A DNA stretch of 64,000 nucleotides from Acanthosepion lycidas (GCA_963932145.1 OZ010578.1:24395153-24459152); one strand, 5' to 3'; positions 22,101 to 32,488 are shown, counted from the first letter of the stretch. Notes: a model not told the origin generated them from the sequence alone. Translations and numbers: made by a program.

Positions 22101-23100
22101 TATCCCAAGGGGTTACGTAACTGGTCGATATCGGTGATATATACAAACACATAAACGCACATCAGCACATACATATATATGTTTATTTGAAGGAAGCATA
22201 TCGAAAAGTCCAGATAATAAATAAATAAGAAACAGTGTTTCATTGTAACAGGGCACTGACCCTGTTTAACGGTTTAATTGTATGAAATGACAAGATGGAG
22301 ATTTGGAGGGTATACTAATTGGATGAGAATTAATAAAGTCTCAGGAGAGTAGCTAGAATGGTTGAAAATTAAATTAAAAACGAAATGTGTTAATAATTGG
22401 GTCTTAAAAATAATAAAATGAAATTAAGAACAGTTGCAAGGAGAAATCGAACCCAGAAACAACTCGACAAGATTCAGTACAATTGAGAAAAATGAACCCA
22501 AAACCTTATCCAATTCCCGTCGATAGAAAAAAAACACATGATTAATAAATTGTCCGAATTTCTTTGGCACTAGAGAATTAATATTCGGTAGTTTGTTTAC
22601 GAAAAGCTATCTGTTCAGAATATCTGTATTCTTACAAAGTTTTCTGGACAAAAAACAAAATAACATCTGGTTTATGTAGAATTTGCTTATGTTCATTATC
22701 CTGGAAACAATTATCTTTGGAAAAAGTTAACTAGGAAGATTCTAAGTAGGAAAAGTAGTACTTTTTTATTTTTTAATTTCTTCTAAGATTAAGACGGTTG
22801 GGTGGAGGAATTAGATATATCAATGTCACATTTTAGATGGAGACTTGTCTATATGAACAGCAGCTCCTAGATCGACAGACATAATTAGTTGCCAGCCAAG
22901 AGAGGTCGACTCGAAACAGCCCGGAATTGCTAATCAGAGTGTCATCACCAAAGAGAACACCTGAAATTTCCGGGCCTTTGCGAAATCACAGACACACGCA
23001 TGACAGAAGAATTGAAAAAGTGTCAACAGACTGGTTATTGCTTTGAAGAATCGAGGAAGAGTTGACGGCAATCGAGCGAGAGTTTGGTTAATACTTTAGC
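22101..23100. other. Non-coding stretch, nothing recognised
   Basis: AT-rich with a more GC-balanced end (22850-23100). I can identify no gene and no element with ends, although the last 200 bp may include the 3' region of the adjacent LINE. Confidence 0.4.
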
Positions 23101-23104
23101 ATTG

Positions 23105-25010
23105 CGACTAGGATCCTCAAATCAACATTTCTACAGTAGAATACTTGGTTTTCAGCAGCTGATAGACCTTTTATTCAACCAGTTTGAACTGATCTGGCTC
23201 TTGTAAAGGTAGAAGATAGCCTGAAGAGTATTGGTATTTACTATAAAAGTACAGTCAACCATTTTATCGGCATCTTTAGTGATGGATCGTATGTACGAGT
23301 TCCACTTGAGGGTAGGTGTGATTTTAAGGGCCAATAGTATATCACGACCCAGTATCGCCTCGAGGGGGAGATCCGTTCATCGTGGCTGGGGGTAGTTCGC
23401 GCTCCGATCGGCGATGATGGAATGTAATAAATTTGGTTTTCGAGCTATTGAATGTAACCAGTCAATCCCCCCCACCCAAATTCATATATAGCTCAGTGGA
23501 TAAAAGCGTTGGGTGGATTGTCAGTGACTTGACCCAAAAGAGTTGTGAGTTCAATACCTGGCTACTGCAGTGGTGAAAAAACAAAACAAAAAAACAACAA
23601 ACAACAAAAAAAATAATATTGGAGAATTAAATTAAAGGGCTATAACTGGGGCAACCTGAAAAGAAATGACACGTGGGACTAGAACACTCTACTCCAGTGG
23701 ACAAAATAAAGGGTTCAATTCGAAATTACAGCCATTTGAAGAAGGCCGGAGCGTGATGAGAACAACAGTCTGAACAATGTAAATATTGTAAATAATCGTC
23801 ATAGATGTTTACAAATGATCTCAGTAAGAGGTGTCATCCGAGAAGTGACGCCTGGGGGAAGCATGCGTTGACCGCTAGGGACATGGAGAAATGACCGCTA
23901 ATAAATACTTTCAGGAACGTATTTGTTAGGAATCATTTTATAATCGAGAAGAGCTTTCCAGTGATTCCATGGCAAGAGAGCTTGTGTAGCAAACCTTTGT
24001 GTCACTAATTGTCGAAGGTTTTCAAGATATCGAAGGTGTGTTTGTCGTGAAGAGCCTCACTAAATCTGTGTGTAATGTTAGGACGTCAGCAGTAGATCGG
24101 CCGATTGAAACTTGTACTATTCTTCGATGAAGAGATTGTTCTTATCTAGGTGCTCGATGACCTTCTTGTTGATTATAGACTCAAAAAGCTTACTAGTGAT
24201 ATAGAGGAGACTGATGGGTCTATATTGGGAGGGGAACATCGTTCGACCGCGTTCTTAAAGACCGGGTATACGCTTAACATTTTCCTAGGCTTGGGAAGGA
24301 TTTCTCCTTCAAGCAGTAGTTGAATAACTCCACTAAGATCGGAGATAATTCCGAGTTGATATTCTTAAGGGCAACCACTGATATTTAGTCTGGATCATTG
24401 GCTTTCCTAGGTTCAGTGCTTTTAATAAGTTTAGAAACTTTTTGTGCTATAATAAAAATTGTGTTCTGCGAGACGTGGGCAGTTGTGGGGGGAATGGCCT
24501 TTGACATCTAACGTTGAATTTGAGGCAAAGAACGAGGCGAAGGGCTTCACCTTGTCTGTCGAAAAAGATATGGCCTCGGTTTGATTTATAATAGTGGGGC
24601 ACATCCGCTTTGCCATTTCGATCTTCCAGAATTAACGGGATCCAATTTGTTTATTTTCAACCTTGGCCTGGACAGCTTTTGCGGAGCTGGACATTGGGCT
24701 TTCTAGAACTTTTTACATCGATTGCGGGCGGTTCTAAATGCAGTAGGGGGTCAAATTACACCACTCCTTGCGATAGATGTTGAAGTAGTGGTCCCGGTAA
24801 GCTGTGATTGCAGCGTATTAAGAGATGAACCAGGGCCGATTGTTTTGTTTTTGCTGGAATGTTTTTTTGGGAAATAAAATACTCCATTCCAGAATGGATC
24901 CATTCCGAGACGAGGGCAGCAGTTTTGGAGGCAGCATGCTTGAAGAACGTTGAAAGATGACCTTCCGTCATATATAATCAAAAGCTGACACTGTCTGCCT
25001 TCGCGTAGCG
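23105..25010 (-). mobile_element. LINE-B (Jockey-like) fragment with a nested SINE
   Basis: Read on the minus strand from 25010, the order is the endonuclease-RT linker (SEWIHSGMEYFI at 24900), the KVKPFASFFASNSTLD block at about 24550, RT text from about 24400 (QYRPISLLYITSKLFESI, then NKKVIEHLDKNNLF), a degraded GVPQGS region near 23850, and the post-RT KITPTLKWNSYIRS block at 23310. Many stops and frameshifts break it. The 3' end that is present in the 63.2-kb copy is lacking. The SINE at 23465-23790 separates RT parts that would otherwise be contiguous. Confidence 0.75.
23465..23790 (+). mobile_element. tRNA-derived SINE (SINE-2) inserted in LINE-B
   Basis: An A-box-like TAGCTCAGTGGATAAAAGCG at about 23491 and a B-box-like GTGAGTTCAATACCTGGC at about 23545 give the spacing of a tRNA head. 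An A-rich linker, a body and the tail GATGAGAACAACAGTCTGAA follow. The same head and tail occur at 57330-57705. It is not a working tRNA gene: the cloverleaf is not maintained and there is no clean 3' stem. Confidence 0.75.
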
Positions 25011-25189
25011 AAAGATCGTTCTATGGAACGGTAAATCTGGGGATGCCATATGTTTCGAATCAATCTGAACACTGACTAGAGAATGGGTTGACTTGTCTAG
25101 TGGATGGGAGTGGGGGTAATACTTTTGATAAGCATTTGTCAGGGCAGGAGATTAGAAAAAAATTGACGAGGTTCACCTGATACGAAAAT

Positions 25190-25566
25190 TGGAACACTAA
25201 TATATACTACCACACATAAACACTTCCACACAACAAATATAATTACGATAATATACTTAACAGCGCACAAAAACCTTTGCCATCACATAATAACAGAAAC
25301 AAACATAGGTCAGAATATACGCACATTCACAAAGCAAACACTTAAAAATACCACCAAGTTCAACAAACCAAACCTAACAACCACTATCCTTGTCAAGGCA
25401 CACAATCAAAATTCCCCGAAAATCTCCACATACAATCCATACAGAAACAAGAAATCCAGAAACATCTGGAACACCCCTTATAATAACAACAGACACACTT
25501 ATAAACCACAATTTTACCAAGAGAAACTCCCACTTGCTAGAAAACCCAAAACGTGTAGGGAGAGGA
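25190..25566 (+). other. Strand-asymmetric A/C-rich segment of unknown origin
   Basis: About 375 bp with very little G on the plus strand and many ACAC and AACAA phrases. It is not a simple tandem repeat. A 64-codon ORF (25390-25584) lies in it but has only low-complexity Thr/Asn/His-rich composition. It abuts the partial MCT exon copy at 25567. Origin unknown; a transposon ORF remnant is possible. Confidence 0.4.
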
Positions 25567-25740
25567 ATGAGAAACAGAACCTAACAACGGAAACGCCCTC
25601 TTGATTCAGGATAGTGGTTGGAGTTGGGTTTTTTTTTGCTGTATTCATGATTAATTTTACAACTGGAGGACTGACATTCTCATATGGAAATCTCCTCCTT
25701 GGACTGATTGACCTTTATGATGTCACTATTTCGAAAACCG
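25567..25740 (+). pseudogene. Partial duplicate of MCT exon 1 (monocarboxylate transporter)
   Basis: About 174 bp nearly identical to 26086-26262, offset by about 520 bp. It carries the text around the MCT signature (SWSWVFF-like, decayed), then FMINFTTGGLTFSYGN and LLLGLIDLYDVTISKT. It stops inside the exon without a donor site. The 26-kb copy has the same decayed signature, so this duplication happened after the 26-kb copy was already degenerating. Confidence 0.85.
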
Positions 25741-26035
25741 TTCTTAAAAGCATTCTTAGTGCTACCTATATACAAATTTCGAGACTATGACGTTGATGTC
25801 AAGCATGGCGCCAAACCCGTTCAGAAATATCTAAACTGTCAGCTGTATACATCCACTTTCCAAGATCAATGGTTATGAATGGCTTTGAGCAATTTATGTC
25901 TGAGAGTTTTGTCAAAGATCGTCCTTCTTTGAAGATTAAAAGAGTGGTGCTGTAGAATTAAAACAAATAAGGGTACCAATAAAAGCATTTCCTCGACATT
26001 GGAACTTTGGTAAATCCATAAAACTTTTTTCTCAG

Positions 26036-26302
26036 AATGGAACCGACAAAAAGAAATATCCTTGAAAGAATAACAAAGGAATTGGAATGAGAAACAGAAC
26101 CTAACTACGGAAACACCCTCTTGATTCAGGATGGTGGTCGGAGTTGGGGTTTCTTTTGCTGTATTCATAATTAATTTTACAACTGGAGGACTGACATTCT
26201 CATATGGAAATCTCCTCCTTGGACTGATTGACCTTTATGATGTCACTATTTCGAAAACAGCCATGGTCGGTTCGGTATTTGACCGAATGCTCTCTTGCAA
26301 TG
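26036..26302 (+). pseudogene. MCT pseudogene exon 1
   Basis: The acceptor-like TTTTTTCTCAG and the ATG at 26037 align with the intact gene's ATTTTCAG and ATG at 61735. The coding stretch is 266 nt against 268 in the intact gene, so the frame is lost between the N-terminus and the FIINFTTGGLTFSYGN block. The conserved PDGGWGWVV signature is degraded here to a QDGGRSWGF-like text. The donor TG|GTAAGTTTCC is preserved. The phrase KFPNCP after the donor is intron read-through and also occurs in the intact gene. Confidence 0.85.
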
Positions 26303-26348
26303 GTAAGTTTCCAAATTGTCCTTGAATTCGACATTTTCCTTTTACCAG

Positions 26349-26494
26349 GTCCGTTTGCGTTGCTTCTAATGATGTTTAATGTAAGCCATCGCCAAGTTAT
26401 TATTTGCGGAGGATTCGTTTCTGCTGTGGCAACATTTGCAAGCTTTTTGCTGAGCATGTTGGAGTTCTTTACGTTATGTATGGAATTCTCTCGG
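26349..26494 (+). pseudogene. MCT pseudogene exon 2
   Basis: Reads GPFALLLMMFNVSHRQVIIC, then GGFVSAVATF, closely matching the intact exon 2 (GPFVLLLMMFNASHRQVIIC). It is 146 nt against 147 in the intact gene; one base is missing in the T-run near the TM end. The preceding intron has shrunk to 46 bp against 109 bp. The donor is GG|GTAATA against AG|GTAAGA. Confidence 0.88.
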
Positions 26495-27039
26495 GTAATA
26501 GCATGCAAATCTTTTATATTAATCGACATCACTCCTTACTTTTCTCTCATTATTGTTTTATAATTATTTAATTTTCCTATCAGTAATATCCGATCATTTA
26601 TCAGTCAAGTGGAAGCGAGTCTTCTGTTTGCTCCAGTAGTTTTGAAAATATTAGCAATTCTTTTTTTTTCTATTTTGAATTTCAGAGATATTCCATTCAA
26701 TAGGTCTGTTCCTTGTCCTTTTTCTGTATTTGAATTACAGTTCCAACTCAATCATATATACTCAATATGAGTTAATAGTTCATCATTAATTTTAATATTA
26801 TAATATACGAGAGCGGGTTAATAATTCTGCAAACTTGCAGCAGTTATTAGCTAAAATTTTATTTGCAAATTTGATAAATTATTAATTATTAAGTACTATT
26901 ATTATTGATTATAGTAGTAGTAAATTAAAAAAAAAAATAAAATTATGTCGGAGTAAAAATTGAAGTCCATTAATTCTTTAGAAATATTTCTTGAAGAATC
27001 TATCAGGCATACTTATAAATCTATTTTCATGGAAATTAT
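26495..27039. other. Intron-like AT-rich stretch
   Basis: Intron 2 of the MCT pseudogene by position. Its first bases (TAGCATGCAAATCTTTTATA, then TTAATCGACATC) are alignable with the start of intron 2 in the intact gene (AAAATCCTTTATATAAATCA). Nothing else is recognised. Confidence 0.6.
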
Positions 27040-27382
27040 TCTGATGTGCTTTGCACCATGGTACATCGACTTCATGAATTTAAGCTTGCGACTAGATTGG
27101 CTATTAGGTCTCAATGTTTTCCTATTGAACTAAATAGAAGAAACCGTATGTTCTACTCTAATTGTTTCTTTGCTCGTACGTATCTCTTTTGGAACACTCT
27201 TCCGATTTCTTGCTTTCCTGCGACCTATAATATTTCAAAAAGTTAAATTCAAAGCCAATCGGCATCTTCTATCTTCCTTAACCCGTTCTTTTATTGTCCA
27301 TTCTTCCTACTAAAATGTTCTTATTCTCAATACCTGTAATCCCTTGGGTCCTAGTGGTATTATCAGTTTTCCTGGGGTGAAA
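27040..27382 (+). mobile_element. LINE-A 3' fragment, plus strand
   Basis: Reads HRLHEFKLATRLAIRSQCF, then FYSNCFFARTYLFWNTLPIS, then CFPATYNISKS. These correspond to HKFQRLTRLASRSHPF, FYSNSFMSRTSRLWNSLPFS and CFPVSYNLQLF of the longer LINE-A at 30.3-31.4 kb. A frameshift follows KS. The 3' end (CTTGGGTCCTAGTGGTATTA, then TTTTCCTGGGGTGAAATGA) runs straight into a TA tract. Confidence 0.85.
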
Positions 27383-27450
27383 TGATATATATATATATAT
27401 ATATAATTTCACCCCATAATCATATATATATATATATATTTGTAGAACTT

Positions 27451-27523
<73 letters not shown>

Positions 27524-27615
27524 TGCTTGAATATATATATTTGTATATACATCTTTGTATATATATATATATTTATATATACATCTTTGTGTATATATAT
27601 ATATATATATATATG
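27383..27615. repeat. Compound (TA)n cluster
   Basis: Several TA tracts separated by short unique phrases (TTTGTAGAACTTTG, TACATCTTTGT). The first tract is bracketed by an inverted repeat: GGGGTGAAAT at about 27376 and ATTTCACCCC at about 27406. Confidence 0.95.
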
Positions 27616-27619
27616 GTAT

Positions 27620-28080
27620 AAAATGACAATCGTAAAAAATCTTACAATTTCTGTTTGGTAGAGGAGTGTAGATTAATACGATGTTCAACAGATGATGGGA
27701 TATGTTGGATAACAGACGGTGGGTGATTAAATTTAGGGTTGGTACAAATCGGGTTAGCACTGTTTTTCATATAAGTTTGAAAATTATTAAGGACTAAATT
27801 TAAAGTTACATCTAGGAAATCAGCTTGTTTGATATTAGCATTAATTTTAATGTTAAGATTTAAAGATTTAAATACTCCATGAATTAATTTCCTAAGTTTA
27901 CCACTTTAATTCCCGTAGAGTTTTATCTAACAAATGCTTAACGGAATGCATTGTATATATGTATTCTATGTCGGAATCTTGTTTGTTCGTATGTAATAAT
28001 TTAAAATAAGTAACTATTGCTCTACTATTTTTATTGAGCCCTCTTTTAAATGAATGTTATGAACGTTTGAATTTATATTC
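27620..28080 (-). mobile_element. Penelope-like element remnant, minus strand
   Basis: In pieces, the minus strand reads HSVKHLLDKTLREL, then KQADFLDVTLNLVL, then KNSANPIYINPK, then PPSVIQHIP. These resemble the FLDVTLNL...YINxxSNHPP region of a group of Penelope-like reverse transcriptases. The remnant is broken and lies inside an MCT pseudogene intron. Confidence 0.65.
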
Positions 28081-28084
28081 TTTT

Positions 28085-28157
28085 CGTTCTCATTACATTT
28101 GTATATATACATACATACATACATACATATATACATACATATATATATATATATATT
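28085..28157. repeat. (TA)n/(CATA)n microsatellite
   Basis: Mixed TATA and CATACATA units. Confidence 0.95.
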
Positions 28158-28204
28158 CTTTTTTCTCTTAACTTTAAACTATTCGTGGTTGTTTTTAAAT
28201 TCAT

Positions 28205-28515
28205 ACTTACCCACATCTTTTGGCATGAAACAAGTTCCATGTACTCAGTGAAGAAGAAATCTCCATACTTATTCTGTATTTCAAATATCTAAATGGAAGA
28301 GCAATTTGAAACATTGCTGATCGGACTGTATGTGAACAATCCTATCGCCCGGTTCACACTCCTCCCCGGTCTTTTGAAAAGGAGTAGAGGTTTATCTCTT
28401 GTTTTCTGTTTCGGATTTGGTTTCCGCTTCCTCCCAAAGTCTTCCCATTTTATTTCACTTCAATTAGCCTCTTGCGTCTTAGTGGCATTATCGCCTTGTT
28501 TGGGGTGAATTAATT
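28205..28515 (+). mobile_element. LINE-A 3' end next to a Penelope-associated phrase
   Basis: The right end (CCTCTTGCGTCTTAGTGGCA, then TTATCGCCTTGTTTGGGGTG) is the LINE-A 3' end seen at 30128-30175. The left end has CAAGTTCCATGTACTCAGTG, shared with AAGTTCCGCGTACTCAGTG at about 36400, just before the Penelope-like element there. These are two element pieces joined, coordinates approximate. Confidence 0.6.
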
Positions 28516-28932
28516 AGAAAAAACATAATCTTTCTTTGTCTACGTGTTTGGCCTCCGTCCCTAAGTGTATGGAAACCAAAAGATAATTTTTCTTCTTAAG
28601 CGACTGAATTTTGTTTCCGCCATCATGCAAACAACAGAAAGTCATGGATTTTAATGATAAGCTTGACTTTCTTCATTCAAGTAAATTACCTCATAATTGA
28701 TAAAATATGATTTAAATGATATTTTTAAAATAACAACAATCCTCTTCCCTGTTCATAAACTCAATTCAAAGATAAATTATATTCGTTAATTCAAATGAAT
28801 CATCTCGATTTATTTCATAAATAAATAATAAAATGTTTTACAGGATCATTTAATAACAATTAACCTGTTCATTGATTCGCCTGCTTTAAAGCTTATTTAT
28901 TTCACCTTTTCTTACTTTTCTCATCTTTTCAG
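28516..28932. other. AT-rich intronic stretch, nothing recognised
   Basis: Lies between LINE-A debris and MCT pseudogene exon 3. It ends with a pyrimidine-rich acceptor (TTACTTTTCTCATCTTTTCAG). Confidence 0.5.
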
Positions 28933-29188
28933 GTGTTTTTATTGGAATATCATCTTTTGTCGCCGATATGGTTGTTGAATCTTCAAGAAGAAACGAACTT
29001 TGGCCTTGGGAATCTCTTGAAGTGAAATTGGATTTGGCACATTTGTCCTTAATTATTTAGTAGAACGAGGCATTTCCTTTTATGGTATGAAGTGGACATT
29101 TTTGTTAATGAGTGAATTGTATTTATACTTTGTTTTCTATGGCGCCTTGTGTCGGCCGCTAAAGATCGTCAACATGAAGAGATGAAAG
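28933..29188 (+). pseudogene. MCT pseudogene exon 3
   Basis: Begins in phase 1 after TTTTCAG (GVFIGISSFVADMVV). After a small loss with a frame change it continues FKKKRTLALGIS, then IGFGTFVLNYLVERGISFYG, then KWTFLLMSELYL and ALCRPLKIVN. This is the TM4-TM6 region of MCT proteins, including the conserved K-K-R-x-L-A-x-G-I motif. In-frame stops follow GIS and sit near the exon end. The donor AAAG|GTAAGT is intact. Confidence 0.85.
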
Positions 29189-29467
29189 GTAAGTGCATTG
29201 AAAATAATAAATTTTTTAATGAAATCAATACGCTGAATCTTATGACTTAAAACTCATTTTGACCTTTGATATACAAACAGTAAATTCAACGTTCATTAAT
29301 TTCGCGAAAGTAATTGATTTTTTAGTGTTCTTTCACTAAATAGATCTGTAATTTATAAAGAAAATAAACCTTTTGTCATTATATTGTCCAATATTTAGAT
29401 TATTAACCGTGACGTATCTTTCCTTTGTCTTTTCTATAAATTTTCATGGCAGTTGTTTCTAATAAGT
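29189..29467. other. AT-rich intronic stretch
   Basis: Intron 3 start of the MCT pseudogene; no element recognised until the LINE-A fragment at about 29468. Confidence 0.5.
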
Positions 29468-30178
29468 TTGATGGCATAAACTTAATCAAACTACTAGATT
29501 GGCATCTAGGTCTCATTGTCTTACTGTTGAAATAGCTAAATGTAATTGTAAATTGTATTCTAATAGTTTCTTTTTCTCGCACTTTTCACCCATAGAAATC
29601 TGAGGGGTACACCCCTTTTTATACAAATGGACTCACCCAGTGTATACTTATACTACTGCCAGTGAAGACCCAAGAAGTCGAGTCGAGTCGAGTCCAGAGT
29701 GACAGAGTAAAAGGTTGTAGGTAACCGGAAGAGTGAGGGTGATGTAACAGTGTTGTAGTAGTCACAGTGAGCGAACACGTAGACTCAGTAAGAAGTCATA
29801 CAGCGATACTTCAATACCAAAGACTGTATATATATTTTGCTACTAACACGTATTCCTGGAACTACTAACCTGCTTTACCAGTTTGTATTATTACATTAAT
29901 ACATTATTTTCCTATATTCATCCCTGTCGTTTGTTATTTATTGTTACCGGATTTCAACCCGGAATTCACAACAAAATCTCTTCCGGTTCTTTTTTTCTTT
30001 GCCATCTACGATCCCCAAAGATGTAAATACAACATCAATCGTCATTCTTCTATTTTCCTGATACCTGTTCTTTTATTGTCCTTTCTCCTCACTGACGTCT
30101 TCTCATTTTCTCATTTTCTTCCACTGCCAGCCCCTTGCGTCTTAGTGGCATTATCACCTTGCTTGGGGATGAAATGAT
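29468..30178 (+). mobile_element. LINE-A 3' fragment split by an insertion, plus strand
   Basis: The left part (29468-29592) reads as the decayed RLASRSHPFTVE...FYSNSFF region (LDWHLGLIVLL in a neighbouring frame, then CNCKLYSNSFFFSRTF-like). The right part (about 29965-30178) reads YDPQRCKYNINRHSS and ends CCCCTTGCGTCTTAGTGGCA, then TTGGGGATGAAATG. About 370 bp of unrelated sequence separates them. Confidence 0.8.
29595..29962 (+). mobile_element. Candidate solo LTR fossil inside LINE-A
   Basis: About 368 bp interrupt the LINE-A 3' end. The segment has a purine-rich block with GAGTCGAGTCGAGTC, an AT-rich stretch and a T-rich end, the look of an LTR, and is flanked by a possible 5-bp TTCAC duplication. 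No internal retroelement sequence is present. The strand is a guess and the ends are not proven. Confidence 0.35.
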
Positions 30179-30189
30179 TATATACATAC

Positions 30190-31684
30190 ATTTTTTTTTA
30201 AGCATTTCACCCCCAAGCAAGACGGGAAGCCACTAGGACGCAAGGGGTTACAGAAAATTTAGAGCAAGATCAGATAGGAGTGATAGAAGAAAGGATGAGG
30301 GTAGTGGATAGCTCAAGGCAACTGGAGATGTCGATTGACATTACACTTGAATAGCTGGAGATTATAGCTCACAGGGAAACAGGAAAAGGGAAGGGAGTTC
30401 CACAGGCGAGATGTGCGAGACATGAAGCTATTAGAGTAGAAGAGACGGCTACATTTAGGAGTTTCGACAGTGAAGGGGTGAGAGCGGGATGCCAGCCTCG
30501 TAAGGCGCTGGAACTTATGACGTCTGGGAACCAGCGAATGCAACTCCTCGGAGCAATTTCCATGAAAGTATTTGTAGAACAGACAGAGGGAGGCGACGGC
30601 GCGTCTGTGAGAAAGTGACGGTAGACGAGACGCCAGGGCAGGGCCACCGACATTGCATATCCGCCTCTGGAGCCTATCAAGGACCCCGAGGCAAACAGAA
30701 GGGGCACCAGACCATATATGGCAGCAATACTCCATGCAAGGGCGAATTGTTGATTTGTAGATCTGGAGGATCGACTCCGGGGAGAAAAACTTCCTGGTGC
30801 GGCTCATTGAGCCAACTTTCCTTGCAGTGGACGAGGCAATTGATTCAATGTATTTATTCCATCTAAGGTCAGCAGTCAACGTGAGACCGAGAAGCCGCAG
30901 AGAGTTGCTCTCGACAAGTTGAGCGTCAGACATTCTAATGGAGGGAAGGGAAGGATCTCTGTGGTGATTAATAGAGAGCAGTTTTGTCTTGGAAGCGTTG
31001 AAGTTGACCGGCCAATTCATGCCCCAGTTCACAATCGATTGGAGGCCCTTTTCGAGACGCACGGCCAGGCGAGTTTTGTCAGCGAGACTAGATTTGTTTT
31101 TGAGACAGCAATAAATTGTGATGTCATCTGCGTAGATGCCAACTTGGGAAGTTATTGCGTCAGGAAGGTCATTTATGTAGATAAGGAATAGAGTGGGGCC
31201 TAGGATGGAGCCTTGAGGAACACCTGCGTTCGTGGGATAGGAACTGGAGGAGAATCCATTGAGAACGACCTTCAATTTACGGTTTGTCAGCAATGATCGT
31301 ATTAGGTTATACAATCGACCCGTAATGCCATAACCCTGGAGCTTGCGAAACCCTATCAAATGCTTTGGAGATGTCTAGTGCCACAGCTCGGGCTTCCCCG
31401 TTATTTTGAAGAGCTCGGTAAACTGTTTCAGTGATGGCCGTAAGCACATCGGCTGTAGATCGGGAAAAGCGGAAACCATATTGCTTGTCTGAGAGCAGAT
31501 TATGGGATGTGAGGTGGTTAACCACCCCGGTATTGATTAGGGCTTCGAAGACTTTGCCGAAGAGGGGAAGGAGACTGATAGGACGGTAGTTAGAAGGGTC
31601 AGAGGGGTCGCCGGAGTTCTTGAAGACAGGAACGATCGAAGAGGACTTCGAGCAATCAGAAAAACAAGATTCCTTGAGGCTTAG

Positions 31685-31696
<12 letters not shown>
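30190..31696 (-). mobile_element. LINE-A (Jockey/CR1-group non-LTR retrotransposon), 5'-truncated
   Basis: The longest LINE copy here. From 31695 on the minus strand it reads SNYRPISLLPLFGKVFEALI, then KQYGFRFSRSTADVLTAI and ALDISKAFDRV. A deletion of roughly 14 nt near 31345 then shifts the frame. A 348-codon open frame (31359-30313) holds GVPQGSILGP at residues 46-55, the polymerase box YADD at 76-79, and the post-RT domain to NVNRHLQLP. The 3' end (30205-30255) carries the family's CTTGCTTGGGGGTGAAATG terminus and an A-run. The endonuclease half is missing. The long open frame suggests this copy is younger than the other LINE pieces. Confidence 0.93.

Positions 31697-31750
<54 letters not shown>
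31697..31750. repeat. (TA)n microsatellite at the LINE-A 5' truncation point
   Basis: About 50 bp of TA directly at the 5' end of the truncated LINE-A. The following 31751-32160 is AT-rich with nothing recognised. Confidence 0.96.
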
Positions 31751-31752
<2 letters not shown>

Positions 31753-32160
31753 ATATATTATAATAATATTTTTTGTTTAAAAATATGATTCCTTCGCTAC
31801 ATAAGAGTTCTCATGTTTCAAAAACGTGAGCCGAAATCATCCAAATAATTAATAAAATTAAGTTGGATTGAGGTGTTTAGTCACGTTTCATCTTCAAGCG
31901 AAATTTTAGGAATAAGCTATCTCTCGGTTTACGTGTATTTTTACAGAATTTGTTATTGTGGGAGTGGCTATACTATTTTCATTCTTTAAGTGGTCAGGGA
32001 GTTAATTCTTATCAGTAGATTCATCATCCTCTGAGAGGTTTTGCTAAGGTTGGGTAGGGTATCCATTTCAAGGCTAATGTTTACGGTCATCCTTTAGTTG
32101 GTTCCCAGTGAAGGATATTTTTATGGCGCGCCAGCAGTCGTTCTGTGTCTGGAGAATTGT

Positions 32161-32334
32161 CTCTTATTCTTGTCTATCTGATTATCTATTTATTTATTTG
32201 TTTATTTAAGTGGGTGTTTAACTCTTATTCTTGTCTATCTGATTATCTATTTATTTATTTGTTTATTTAAGTGGGTGTTTAACTCTTATTCTTGTCTATC
32301 TGATTATCTATTTATTTATTTGTTTATTTTATTT
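32161..32334. repeat. 61-bp tandem duplication, 2.8 copies
   Basis: The unit starts CTCTTATTCTTGTCTATCTG at 32161, 32222 and 32283, with no difference visible among copies over the shared length. This is a very recent tandem event. The unit itself contains ATTTATTT repeats. Confidence 0.97.
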
Positions 32335-32421
32335 TTTTTTAAAATAAAAACAAAAATACTAAGGAACCCCGGATTATGCACCCAACGTGTTCTTTTCTAT
32401 TTTCTGCATACCTGCACAAGG

Positions 32422-32426
<5 letters not shown>

Positions 32427-32485
<59 letters not shown>
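32427..32485. repeat. (TA)n microsatellite
   Basis: About 58 bp of TA. The interval 32486-33128 has an ACAC tract at 32700-32740 and otherwise no recognised gene or element. Confidence 0.96.

Positions 32486-32488
<3 letters not shown>

Noticed and set aside
23485-23570. tRNA gene
   Set aside because: A- and B-box-like motifs are present, but stems do not pair as a cloverleaf and a SINE body and tail follow; a second copy of the head lies at 57.6 kb.
27278-27760. Long ORFs on both strands with YIYIYI text (also at 5776, 33023, 51142, 55028-55531, 60581)
   Set aside because: They are TA/TG microsatellites read in frame; TA repeats lack stops in some frames and encode Tyr-Ile by composition.
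30369-30707. Alternative minus and plus ORFs within 30.4-31.2 kb
   Set aside because: Shadows of the LINE-A reverse transcriptase frame, which has the conserved boxes.
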